The notes below the pieces were generated by a model, which saw only the letters and a program-made list of their open reading frames with translations, was not told the origin of the DNA and ran no database searches. Both the position numbers and the translations under genes were made by a program. Positions 11,740-22,251 of a stretch of 64,000 nt of DNA are shown here, one piece after another (the first letter of the stretch is position 1; every line of letters starts with the position of its first letter). The stretch is from Macrostomum hystrix (Eukaryota; Platyhelminthes; Macrostomidae). The stretch spans positions 13,683,001-13,747,000 of the forward strand of contig CATNEN010000003.1 of assembly GCA_950097015.1 (NCBI GenBank). Reading direction: 5' to 3'.

Positions 11740-14340
11740 GCGTTAGATGATTCTCGAGTGGACGAAGTTCGAAAAATAGAACGATGAGTTAAGGGAAGTG
11801 AGGGTGGCGTGAAGAAGAATTCCACTATATTTGAGACAATGCTTATGCTCTTCAATTTTTAGCTTTGTTGCATCTTGCTGTTAGTGACAACCGCATACCA
11901 GACCTGTGTGCAATGTCCATTACAAATCGCTTAAGATGCGCGCATATTTTAAATTAAGAGTTTAATACTTTCTGATACTCTGGCTAAAAGTGTCTCTTCC
12001 ACGAAATTCATAAATTTCTCTCGGATTCGATACCCAAGAGCTGCTGTGTTTCTTAGAAATCATGCGTCATTTTTCCGCATATAAACTGTTATATTTAATC
12101 ATCGAAACGACTAGCCTACATTCGTTATACATACACTAAATCGTAACTAAAATATGGTTTTGCTTTTTCTATTTTTTGACGGATCAAATATCATCGAAAC
12201 ATATTTTTTAGTTAAAAATTAATTTTTACTTGAAAACAGTTCTGTTTTCAGCTCTGCCAGTGTGTTTGTTGCTAAGATCGCTATGTTCTACTAGTGCTCA
12301 TTATATTTTCCTATTTATTGATATTATATTTTGAATGCACATCACTTTGCGTACAACTATGTACCTCGTTTGAATCTCTTCGTTTATAAATTGTCATTAT
12401 TTCTTTTTCATCTTGCTGCTCCAGCTATGTATAGTAACGTTAAAAACAATTTACACTTTCTGACTTCTTACTTGCTACTAAGAGTAATAAGTAGTATTGC
12501 TAGTTTAGTGCAAATCTTTTGTAAAAACAAAAGTCTGTTTTATCAATATCTGCATGATTCTTCACGCTCATTAAATAATCGGAATATTTTCCCATCGTTA
12601 ATCATCTCTCATCTGTGATTTCAAATGTTTAAATGCAGCTTTCACTCACAAAAAATAAGGAAAATGATATAGGAAAGTTCAGCAACATCGGATAATTATG
12701 CGCGTTATTTTTTCGATGCCTAAAGCACTATTTTTCCGGTGTTTTGGTTTTTGTTTTGGTTTAATTTTATTACTATGCACATTTTTCTTGTCGATAAAAT
12801 TTACAGCTCTTTGTATTTCATTTTCTATTTGAGGAAGAAAGGTGATGTTTTAGAATTTTAGCAGAAAGATAAGCTTAAAGGAGGGCAGGTCCCACTGAAA
12901 CCTTTGAATCTACTGAATTTCCTCATTAATTATTACAAATCATAAGGTTTGGTAAAAAAATACTTTTTTTCTCGAGTCATTCTTGTTATAATGATTTACT
13001 TTGCTATAACTTTAGTGTTTTAATTATAAAACTTCATTCTCCAATTTAGCTAGTAGTAGTAAAACAGCTTATGCATATTATACTTGATTTATTAGATTTG
13101 CATGAATAATCACTGCACGCACAACATTAGTATTGAAAATCTATTGAATATATTATACAGCTATTACTAGTAAATAATGCACATGCACAGCCACTGTTCA
13201 TATAAATAACTAGTTAAAATCTCTTTGCTGTTAGTACAAAGCTAGTTTTAAAGCTATATACCGCTTTCTCGTTGACTGCCCTACTAATAGTAGGCAGTAG
13301 CGGTTTAGCTGGTAATATTTTTCTGTTCCCAACATTTAATCGCTAGTGAAAAAATTTTATTGTAATAATAAAATTTCTAAATGAAAAACTTATCTAGTCC
13401 GACATGCAGTGCCCGACGAGGGGTGAGAAACGAAAGCTTAACTTTCTCTCCTGTCTCTTCCTTTATTGCTGTCCCATTTGTATTTGTTTTGTTTTCAATT
13501 ATACTTTTGGTTTCTTAATTGTTCCTTTAAAGTAATGATTATTTATCATACATTTTAGTAAAAACAAGCTGAATTAATAAATATATAAATAAAAGTCATA
13601 AAATATAGTGTATACAGTTGCATAGCCAAACAATTCAATGTGTGATTTTCAAAATTCCCAACTAAACGTGTCTTTACTTTTTATTTATTTGTATGATATT
13701 GAAGTTGAAATTTTATTGAAAATAAAGCATTTTAAGACTTCCATGGTCAAATTTAACAGCTTTGTCGCGGTAAAAATTATTAGATTATATATACGAGCGT
13801 ATATATACCATATATTTATCAAAAAATGCATTTTGTAAATAATTTCAATAATTTCAACCCGATATGTATAGAAAATCACTAATTTTGTGTACTACTTTTT
13901 AGGTTCAAATGCGCATCGGCGCTATAAAAGTACACGCATTTTCATACAAAAAGTGAACACAACCCTTGGTGAATTATGTTAATTTTCGGCAACCAATTCC
14001 CCAAATTGGATGCTTAAAAGCTTTGCATAACGCGTCGACAGTGTGTCCAAATTCCATCTATCCAACATTTCTCGACTCAGGAGTTTCTGTTGATATAGAG
14101 CTGACGTTTTATCCCTTACTTATACAAAGATTGCTGCATACTAGAAGGCCAGTATTATGCAGCTTTGCGCTTGGAAATTGGATTGTTAATAGAGGCTTCA
14201 GTTCAGATGGAATTAAGTCAGCGTCCGAAATTTCCTAGGAACAACGTTAGGAGCGGATCTTTGGATGATGTCGCAGAGTTGCTCATTTTGTTGTTAAGAA
14301 CGCGACATTATAGTTTTATTTCTTCACTATTATTTTGTTC
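11740..14340. other. AT-rich intergenic region without a supported gene
   Basis: About 2.6 kb between RIM-BP and the CT-rich array. Short open frames (such as one of 90 codons near 13966) show no recognisable domain or splice context. No SINE or tandem array is evident. Confidence 0.6.
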
Positions 14341-14344
14341 ACAG

Positions 14345-15595
14345 TCTCTTGTTTAGTCTACTTTTCACTCTCTAGTGATCTCTCTCTCTCTATCACTCGT
14401 TCCAAATATCTTGTTCACTATCACTTGTTCACTCTCTCTCTTGTTCACTATCTCTAGTTCACTCTCTCTCTCTCTTGTTCACTCCCTCTCTCTCTCTTGT
14501 TCACTCTCTCTAGTCCACTCTCTCTTGTTCACTCTCTCTTGTTCACTCTCTCTCTTGTTCACTCTCTCTCTCTTGTTCACTCTCTCTAGTCCACTCTCTC
14601 TCTCTTGTTCACTCTCTCTAGTCCACTCTCTCTTGTTCACTCTCTCTCTTATTCACTCTCTCTAGTTCACTATCTCTAGTTCACTATCTCTAGTTCACTA
14701 TCTTTAGTTCACTCTCTCTCTCTTGTTCACTCCCTCTCTCTCTCTTGCTCACTCTCTCTCTCTCTCTCTCTTGTTCACTCTCTCTAATCCACTCTCTCTC
14801 TCTAGTTCACTATCACTTGTTCACTCTCGCTCTTGTTTACTCTCTCCCTCTCTCTAGTTCACTCTCTCTCTAGTTCACTCTCTCTCTAGTTCACTATCTC
14901 TAGTTCACTCTCTCTCACTCCCCTAGTTCACTCGCTCTTGTTCACTCTCTCTAGTTCACTATCTCTAGTTCACTCTCTCTAGTTCACTATCTCTAGTTCA
15001 CTCTCTCTCTCTCTTGTTCACTCTCTCTCTTTTGTTCACTATCTCTTGTTCACTCTCTTTTGTTCACTCTCTCTTGTTCACTCTCTCTAGTTCACTATCT
15101 CTAGTTCACTCTCTCTCACTCCCCTAGTTCACTCGCTCTTGTTCACTCTCTCTTGTTCACTCTCTCTAGTTCACTATCTCTTGTTCGCTCTCTCTCACTC
15201 CCCTAGTTCACTCGCTCTTGTTCACTCTCTCTAGTTCACTATCTCTAGTTCACTCTCTCTAGTTCACTATCTCTAGTTCACTCTCTCTCTCTCTTGTTCA
15301 CTCTCTCTCTTTTGTTCACTATCTCTTGTTCACTCTCTTTTGTTCACTCTCTCTTGTTCACTCTCTCTTGTTCACTCTCTCTTGTTCACTCTCTCTTGTT
15401 CACTCTCTCTTGTTCACTCTCTCTTGTTCACTATCTCTAGTTCACTATCTCTAGTTCACTCTCTCTAGTTCACTCTCTCTAGTTCACTCTCTCTTGTTCA
15501 CTCTCTCTTGTTCACTCTCTTTTGTTCACTCTCTCTTGTTCACTCTCTCTTGTTCACTCTCTCTTGTTCACTCTCTCTTATTCAAGCTTCTGCTG
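14345..15595. repeat. CT-rich compound microsatellite
   Basis: Runs of CTCTCT broken by TTGTTCACT and TAGTTCACT. A block of about 130 bp around CACTCCCCTAGTTCACTCGC recurs at about 14916, 15117 and 15198, showing internal duplication. The array ends about 130 bp before the TATA box of BK beta copy 1. Confidence 0.95.
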
Positions 15596-15730
15596 CTACT
15601 CCCACCCAGTTCAACTGTTGTCAAATATTATCATAGATTTTTACAGGCAAACACTAAGCTCAGCATAATTCCATATTTTCGTATCAGTAATGCAGTGATT
15701 GTGAGTCCCCCCTCTCTCTGATTCGTCCTG

Positions 15731-15738
15731 TATATAAG
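15731..15738 (+). promoter_or_regulatory. TATA-like box upstream of BK beta copy 1
   Basis: TATATAAG stands 85 bp before the ATG at 15816. That leaves room for a start site near 15760 and a leader of about 50 bases. It directly follows the end of a long CT-rich array. Confidence 0.45.
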
Positions 15739-15815
15739 TTCCCAGTTGCAGTTGAATATCAATCTCAAACACAGAATCAGCTAATATCAAGCAAATCAAA
15801 CCGCTATTATTGTTC

Positions 15816-17355
15816 ATGGCGCTACGTAGATGTCACAGACTTTGTAACGTTATTGGCTTAGCCAAAATAGTATTCCTCACCTGTGTCTCATTGATTGCCT
15901 GCGGTCTAATAGTAGTCAGCATTCTTGGCTACATCATCATTCTTCCCTACTACAGAGAAGCTCAGTTTCAACGAGCTAATTGTCAGTATCTGGGTGAGGA
16001 CTTGCGCTACTGTATGCGTAACGACCGAGAGAGCTACGGCTACCTGTGCAAATGGGAGAAGTGCCGATTCCCGTGCTACCTGGTGCGAGTGAATGTGTCT
16101 GAATTGTCAACGCCTGGTCAACTGTTCGAAAACTATCTCACCTTTGCTGATATGTACCAGGTCAGAGCGAAATTGGTTGAAACTGGCGCTTATTCGCTTA
16201 TTCCTCCCCTGCCTCATCTATAGCCCTCTCCCGTGTTTCATCTCTCCCCTGTCTCATCCCTCCCTGTCTTATCTCTCCCGTGTCTTATCTCTCCCCTGTC
16301 TTATCTCTCCCGTGTCTTATCTCTCCCCTGTCTCATCCCTCCCTGTCTTATCTCTCCCCTGTCTTATCTCTCCCCTGTCTTATCTCTCCCGTGTCTTATC
16401 ACTCCCCTGTCTCATCCCTCCCTGTCTTATCTCTCCCCTGTCTTATCTCTCCCCTGTCTTATCTCTCCCCTGTCTTATCACTCCCCTGTCTTATCTCTCC
16501 CCTGTCTTATCTCTCCCGTGTCTTATCTCTCCCCTGTCTCATCTCTCCCCTGTCTTATCTCTCCCCTGTCTTATCTCTCCCCTGTCTTATCTCTCCCCAG
16601 TCTAAGCTCTCTCCTTATCTTATCTATCCGTCTTTATTATTTCTCCCCCATAATTTCTCTGCCTCATCTCTCCTATCGCACCTCTCATCTCCATGTCTTA
16701 CTCCACAGTCAATGCAGCCTCACTTTCGTTTTAATTAGATTCTCTCTTCCGTCCGCGAGGTACATAAGCCTGCTGATCCCTCTGACTTGTCTTATCAGCG
16801 TACACAAAGTTATTGCCTCTCTTCCCCCACTGTACATTCTCTGTTCTGAGAGAATCATCCTATTGGCACAGAGGAATGGAGGAGGGTTGACCTCTCACCC
16901 CCTCATCCCAACGATGTACGCTCAAACGTACATTACAAGCTTCTCCCTAACGCTATCTTCAGCTTCTTTATCTCGAATGTACACTCTAAATAATTTCTTA
17001 CCCTGAATGTACACTCTTTTTTCGCTTCCCTCCTTTCAATCGATCGCCCAAAATACAGGAGGGCTGCAGCTCTTTACCATGTTTACCCGAAGGCTCCGAG
17101 AATGTCGAAATGACTCGCCGCTACATTCACACATTGAGGCGTCGACAGAATTTCACCTGCTATTTTCGCGATCCCGCGGTGTCTAACGACTCAAAGAGAT
17201 CGGTCCTGCTCACGAAAATCTACTCAAAGAAGCAAGCTCTGCATTGCGCGATTTGGCCATCCTTAGCTGTGCTGATCGGCTCCATTGTACTGATTGGCAC
17301 ACACTACTGCGCCGGTTGTACAGTTTGGACTCAAGATAAAACTGTCATTGCTTAA
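15816..17355 (+). CDS. KCNMB: BK channel beta-subunit-like protein, copy 1
   Basis: Predicted auxiliary subunit of calcium-activated (Slo1/BK) potassium channels: two membrane segments flanking a cysteine-rich extracellular loop. Exons 15816-16160 and 17059-17355 join in phase 0 to give 213 residues. TM1 is about residues 14-45. The loop has the family signature FPCYLVRVNVS, sequons NVS, NFT and NDS, and several paired cysteines. The segment NFTCYFRD...VLLTKIYSKKQALHCAIWP leads into TM2, as in vertebrate KCNMB proteins. ATG 15816 was chosen because copy 2 starts with the same MALRRCH. A TATA-like box lies 85 bp upstream. The intron holds a 16-bp CT-rich tandem array. Arthropod TipE-type sodium-channel subunits share this topology and are the main alternative; the loop after the intron fits KCNMB better. 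Confidence 0.87.
16215..16640. repeat. 16-bp tandem repeat in BK beta copy 1 intron
   Basis: Unit CTCTCCCCTGTCTTAT, about 26 copies. All three forward frames are open through it because 16 is not a multiple of three and the unit has no stop. Confidence 0.94.
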
Positions 17356-17439
17356 TGCTCATGGTCGACTTATTATATAGTTTACTCCTTCTGTACTCAA
17401 AATAGTTATTTGCGTGACAACCATATTGAGATTTGAGTT

Positions 17440-18100
17440 TTTCTAGATTCACAGGATTATACATTATCTGGTTTGTACATTCCCAGGATCGTACGTTCAC
17501 TGGATTGTACATTAAATGGATTGTAAACTCGATGGATTGTACATTCCCAGGATCGTACGTTAACTGGATTGTACATTAAATGGATTGTAAACTCGATGGA
17601 TTGTACGTTCACTGGATTGTACATTCACTGGATTGTACATTAAATGGATTGTAAACTCGATGGATTGTACGTTCACTGGATTGTACATTAAATGGATTGT
17701 AAACTCGATGGATTGTACATTCCCAGGATCGTACGTTAACTGGATTGTACATTAAATGGATTGTAAACTCGATGGATTGTACGTTCACTGGATTGTACGT
17801 TCACTGGATTGTACATTCACTGGATTGTACGTTCACTGGATTGTACGTTCACTGGGTTGTACGTTCACTGGGTTGTACGTTCACTGGGTTGTACGTTCAC
17901 TGGGTTGTACGTTCACTGGGTTGTACGTTCGACTGGATTGTACGTTAACTGGGTTGTACCATCACTGAGGTGTACATTCACAGGATTGTACGTTTGCTGG
18001 ATTGTACGTTAACTGGGTTGTACCTTCACTGAGGTGTACATTCACAGGATTGTACGTTTGCTGGATTGTACGTTAAATGGATCTGTATATTAACCTGTAA
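17440..18100. repeat. 16-bp tandem repeat downstream of BK beta copy 1
   Basis: Unit GTACGTTCACTGGATT with variants (CATTAAATGG, AACTCGATGG), about 40 copies, becoming more regular toward 17900. It lies in the convergent space between copies 1 and 2. Confidence 0.94.
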
Positions 18101-18204
18101 AACAAATAATGGGGTTTTAAAAGTTGAAGTGGAAATCACAAATACGACTAATTGCTTGCTGCAAGTATTCGATTGATTTATTATAATTTAAAACTCCTGC
18201 CCTA

Positions 18205-18835
18205 ATTTTGCAGCCGACAGCACAGCCGCAGCTATTGCGTGGCTGCGTAAGGCTGTTCAGTCCATGGACTGGGGAAACGCCACACCCACCCTCAATTAAC
18301 CCAGCTAATGCTGGTACCCATTTAACAGCTGGGTGAACTGAGCCAGTGAATGCTTAAGTGTCTCGCTAGGGTGGGGGTCGGTGGCAGAGCGGTTAACGCG
18401 TTTGCCTCTCGCACCAAGGTCTTTAAGTTCGATTCCACATTCATTTGAGGCGCAGCCGCGGAGAGAAGGCTTGGGAGCTTGTCGTGTAATTTAAGCCCTT
18501 GAGGGCCAACCTCCAAGGCACAGTGAAATGTGCACTGCCTGACAATGAGAAAGTCAGGCCAGATGTACACACCTGTGAGAGCGTGTGCCTGTGTACAGTA
18601 TCTGTGTGCGTGTGAGCTCAAGAGTCAGCGAAATGGGCAGAATTGCCACCTCGCTGGCTGCGGGTCTAGTGTCACTGAATGATGTGCCATTGCCCGCAGC
18701 CCTCCTGCAATTATTATTATTATTATCAAGTGTCTCGCTAAACGACACAAACTTTTACAGTCGAGTCGGGAATCGAACCCCCGACCTTCAAGTCGTGAGT
18801 CCGATTCTCTTATCACAATAAGGCTACAACCACAT
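18205..18835 (-). mobile_element. tRNA-derived SINE (minus strand), interrupted by a second SINE
   Basis: Minus-strand relative of the element at 38.6 kb. The tRNA-like B box reads GGTTCGATTCCC (complement of about 18769-18780), and the body includes the CCATGGACTG and CAGCTAATGCTGG segments near 18260-18330. The body is split at 18368 by an inserted element. The host copy is therefore 18205-18368 plus 18728-18835. Confidence 0.82.
18369..18727 (+). mobile_element. tRNA-derived SINE inserted in the older SINE
   Basis: About 359 bp flanked by a perfect 13-bp duplication AAGTGTCTCGCTA (18356-18368 and 18728-18740). The head carries an A-box-like GGTGGCAGAGCGGTTAA and B-box-like AAGTTCGATTCC. 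The 3' end is an ATT-repeat tail. A middle segment (CAATGAGAAAGTCAGGCCAG) matches a fragment in HID1 at 58.1-58.2 kb. These are classic marks of LINE-driven retroposition. Confidence 0.88.
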
Positions 18836-19097
18836 AGTGCTTACTATAAGTAGGAGCGATGAAATGAATAGCTTTTTTAAGCAGCGCACATTTTTTCTTT
18901 ACGTTAAATTTATTGATTTTTTAATTTTATATCGTTAAACGTTAACAAAAAGCGGTTTGTTTTTTATTGTCTTGTTAAAATAAGTCATACCTAAATTATT
19001 AATAAGTCTATTGGATAGACAATAAAACTACCCCATTTCTGAGATCTCGCAGGCATGCGTTTTTTTAATTAAAACAAGACTTGTTGTTAAACAGATG

Positions 19098-20037
19098 TCA
19101 AGCTATGACGGTCTTGTCCTGTGTCCACACAGTGCAGCCAGCGCAGTGATGAGTGCCAATTAGCACAATCGCACCTACTGACACGGCAAAGGCTGGCCAA
19201 ATTGCACAATGCTGAGCCTGCTCCTTGGAATAGATCCTAGTTAACAGTACAGTTTTTTTCGGATCCTCGGCCAGTCCGCGAAAGTAGCAGGTGAAATTTC
19301 TGCGACGCCTCAGAGTGTGGATGTAGCGACGCGTCATTTCGACATTTTCAACCGCCTCCGGTAGGCACGGGGCTGTGCTGCAGTTTGTCTGGATTGATAG
19401 AATGGCTTGGCTGCACTTATGTTTGATATGTACATGAATCTTCTATTCCCAGTGTACAATATGGGTAAGAGATTTCAAAGGGTTTGGGTTGGTCATGTTG
19501 ACAGTGTACACTGCGGGTAAGAGATTTTAAGGGTTTGGGTTGGTCATGTTGACCAGTGTACACTGCGGGTAAGAGATTTTAAGGGTTTGGGTTGGTCATG
19601 TTGACAGTGTACACTGCGGGTAAGAGATTTATTGGGTTGGGCTGTCAGCTTTAAGTGTTATCAGTCACTGTACATAATTTTTGCAAATAAAAAAAAGCAC
19701 CAAATACCTTATCATGATCCAGATAGGTGAGATAGTTTTCATAGAGCACACCTGCTTGCGCCATGCCAGACACATTCACGTTAACCATGTAGCAAGGAAA
19801 GCTGCTTTTATCTTTTGCGCATTTGCTTTCGCAGTCAAAGATGCGCTTCATCTCTTCGCCAAGGTAGGCACACTTTGTCGGCAGAAATTGTGCCTCCTTG
19901 TAGTACGGCAGAATGATTAGGTAGGCTAGAATGCTGCCAACAATGATGCCGCATGTGATCAATGAGACACAGGTTAGGAAGACGTATTTGGCCAGGCCGA
20001 CTACATTGCACAGTTGATGGCATCGGCGAAGGGCCAT
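19098..20037 (-). CDS. KCNMB: BK channel beta-subunit-like protein, copy 2
   Basis: Paralogue of the copy at 15.8 kb, on the opposite strand, so the two genes converge. Exons 20037-19708 and 19388-19098 join in phase 0 to give 206 residues. It begins MALRRCHQLCNVVGLAKYVF, carries FPCYMVNVNVS in the loop, NFTCYF before TM2, and ends CAGCTVWTQDKTVIA, identical to copy 1. The intron sits at the same codon boundary as in the other two copies. Its sequence is a four-copy ~51-bp tandem repeat, unrelated to the repeat in copy 1's intron. A splice acceptor at 20069 just upstream of the ATG suggests a 5' UTR intron or a trans-splice site. Close similarity to copy 1 points to fairly recent inverted duplication. 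Confidence 0.88.
19440..19640. repeat. 51-bp tandem repeat in BK beta copy 2 intron
   Basis: Unit includes GTGTACACTGCGGGTAAGAG and recurs at 19504, 19556 and 19607. GTACAC gives a short palindrome (GTGTACAC) per unit. Confidence 0.9.
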
Positions 20038-20067
20038 GGTGATTCTTTTATAACAGCTTTAGTTGTT

Positions 20068-20071
20068 CCTG
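20068..20071 (-). other. Splice acceptor in the 5' UTR of BK beta copy 2
   Basis: On the minus strand, ATATTTTACAG precedes a 31-base leader and the ATG at 20037. It fits either a conventional 5' UTR intron or a spliced-leader acceptor. Confidence 0.35.
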
Positions 20072-20099
20072 TAAAATATTATGTACTCAAGGATGAAAA

Positions 20100-20665
20100 A
20101 TGTCCTTTCAACCGATTCTATCTAGGAGTACGAGTATAATTGAATATAGATTTACATTTTATACAAGTTTACGCAAAAATTCCAATGACTTTCCTATTCG
20201 GGATTTTTTCCCAATGGAATTTAGGATCGAAACAAAGTTTCTTTTTTAGAAATTTATTGCTTATTTTCTGCGAACAGTACAAATTGCTTCCAGCCAACGG
20301 AGCATGAATTATTATTTAACAAAATCACCCTAACAAATTTGTGCAAAAACTGTGAATTTTAAGGCAAGAATTCGTTTTACAACCTATTCCTAATCCCTAT
20401 AATTTGAAAGGGGAAAATATCCCCCTATCCCCACTCTCCAGATCTGCATTTATTGGCGTAGAATACTAGTGGGCCTTGCAAAAAGTCTAACAGATTTCCA
20501 ACACATAAAATGTTTAGTTTCTTTCGGAGCACCTTTTGTTAGACTTTTGTTCAACCCCGTGTCTTTTTCTAAAGACGGACTTGGAAAACGAAGAGTCTTA
20601 AAAAAAAGAAGGTAAGAAAATATATGCTGTTATTTACTAAGAGGCTTTTCCAGTTCAACTAATAA
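20100..20665. other. Divergent spacer upstream of BK beta copy 2
   Basis: AT-rich unique sequence between BK beta copies 2 and 3. It should contain the promoter of copy 2, but no TATA box is convincing. Confidence 0.4.
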
Positions 20666-21445
20666 ACAGGTTCATCGTACTGTCTAACAGGTTCATCTGT
20701 CTAACAGGTTCATCGTACTGTCTAACAGGTTCATCGTACTGTCTAACAGATTCATCGTACTGTCTAACAGGTTCATCGTACTGTCTAACAGGTTCATCGT
20801 ACTGTCTAACAGGTTCATCTGTCTAACAGGTTCATCGTACTGTCTAACAGGTTTATCTGTCTAACAGGTTCATCTATCTAACAGGTTCATTGTACTGTCT
20901 ATTAGGGTTATCTGTCTAACAGGTTCATCCTACTGTCTAACAGGTTCATCGTACTGTCTAACAGGTTCATCTGTCTAACAGGTTCATCGTACTGTCTAAC
21001 AGGTTTATCTGTCTAACAGGTTCATCTATCTAACAGGTTCATTGTACTGTCTATTAGGGTTATCTGTCTAACAGGTTCATCGTACTGTCTAACAGGTTCA
21101 TCTGTCTAACAGGTTCATCGTACTGTCTAACAGGTTTATCTGTCTAACAGGTTCATCTATCTAACAGGTTCATTGTACTGTCTATTAGGGTTATCTGTCT
21201 AACAGGTTCATCCTACTGTCTAACAGATTCATCGTACTGTCTAACAGGTTCATCGTACTGTCTAACAGGTTCATCGTACTGTCTAACAGGTTCATCGTAC
21301 TGTCTAACAGGTTCATCGTACTGTCTAACAGGTTCATCTGTATAACAGGTTCATCTGTCTAACAGTTTTATCTGTCTAACAGGTTCATCTTTCTAACAGG
21401 TTCATTCTGTCTATCAAATTCATCTGTCTAACTGGTTCATCTTTA
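20665..21445. repeat. 17/21-bp alternating tandem repeat
   Basis: Units TAACAGGTTCATCGTACTGTC and a shorter TAACAGGTTCATCTGTC alternate. A longer block containing CTATTAGGGTTATCTGTC recurs three or four times (near 20900, 21050, 21180), showing higher-order duplication. Lies between divergent BK beta copies 2 and 3. Confidence 0.94.
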
Positions 21446-21635
21446 TATCTAAAACTTTTATCATCAGCCTGTATGACAGTTTAAATACTTCAAAAGGCTG
21501 TGTACAGCTGTTCAGTCTGTGGACTTTAGGGGCAGACCCACACCCACACTAAGTTGTAACTTATAGACTCCCCCTTCTTTGCAACATCCATTATTTCGAT
21601 CCCATTTTAGATCAAATCCAGTCAGAGGCCGTGCA

Positions 21636-22212
21636 ATGTCGAACATTCGATTATCCGATGCTCTCCTAGCAAAAAAATCCGCTTTGGGCCATAGACAGCA
21701 GCCGAATTCACCGTGTCAACACTTTTGCACAGATTCGGGAGCAGGCAAATGGCTCTACCTTATTGGCGCCACTTTGCTACTGCTTGGCCTTGTAGTTGAA
21801 TTGATCTGCCTGGGCATCATCATTGGCCCCTACCTGATTGAGAACCAGTTCCTGCCAGCTCGATGCCGATTTCAATCTAGTTTCTATCGCGGCGATCAGT
21901 TCTGCCAGGACGTTTTCTACAGGGATCCGACCAGTTTTCCGTGTTTAACTGTTCGAGTCAGTTTTAACGGCACGGGTCAACTTGCGAGCGGTGGAGTAGC
22001 CACACTGTATCTCATCTATTCTTACTATGCTGAAGCTACTTTGCCGGCTAAGGTAAGTAGTTTTTATCGATTTTCGATTGATTAATTGATAGATTGATTG
22101 ATTGAATGATTGATCAATTAATTTATTAATTCATTAATTGATTATTTGATTGATTGATTGATAGATTGATTGACTTACTGACCGATTGACAGACTTATTG
22201 AATAATTGACTA

Positions 22213-22251
<39 letters not shown>

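Noticed and set aside
13966-14356. Two short plus-strand frames (90 and 63 codons)
   Set aside because: No family features, no splice context and no repeat of pattern; chance frames are expected at this length.
16093-17006. Leu/Ser/Pro-rich frames in the BK beta copy 1 intron
   Set aside because: They read through the 16-bp CT-rich array; splice phase and paralogue comparison place this region in the intron.
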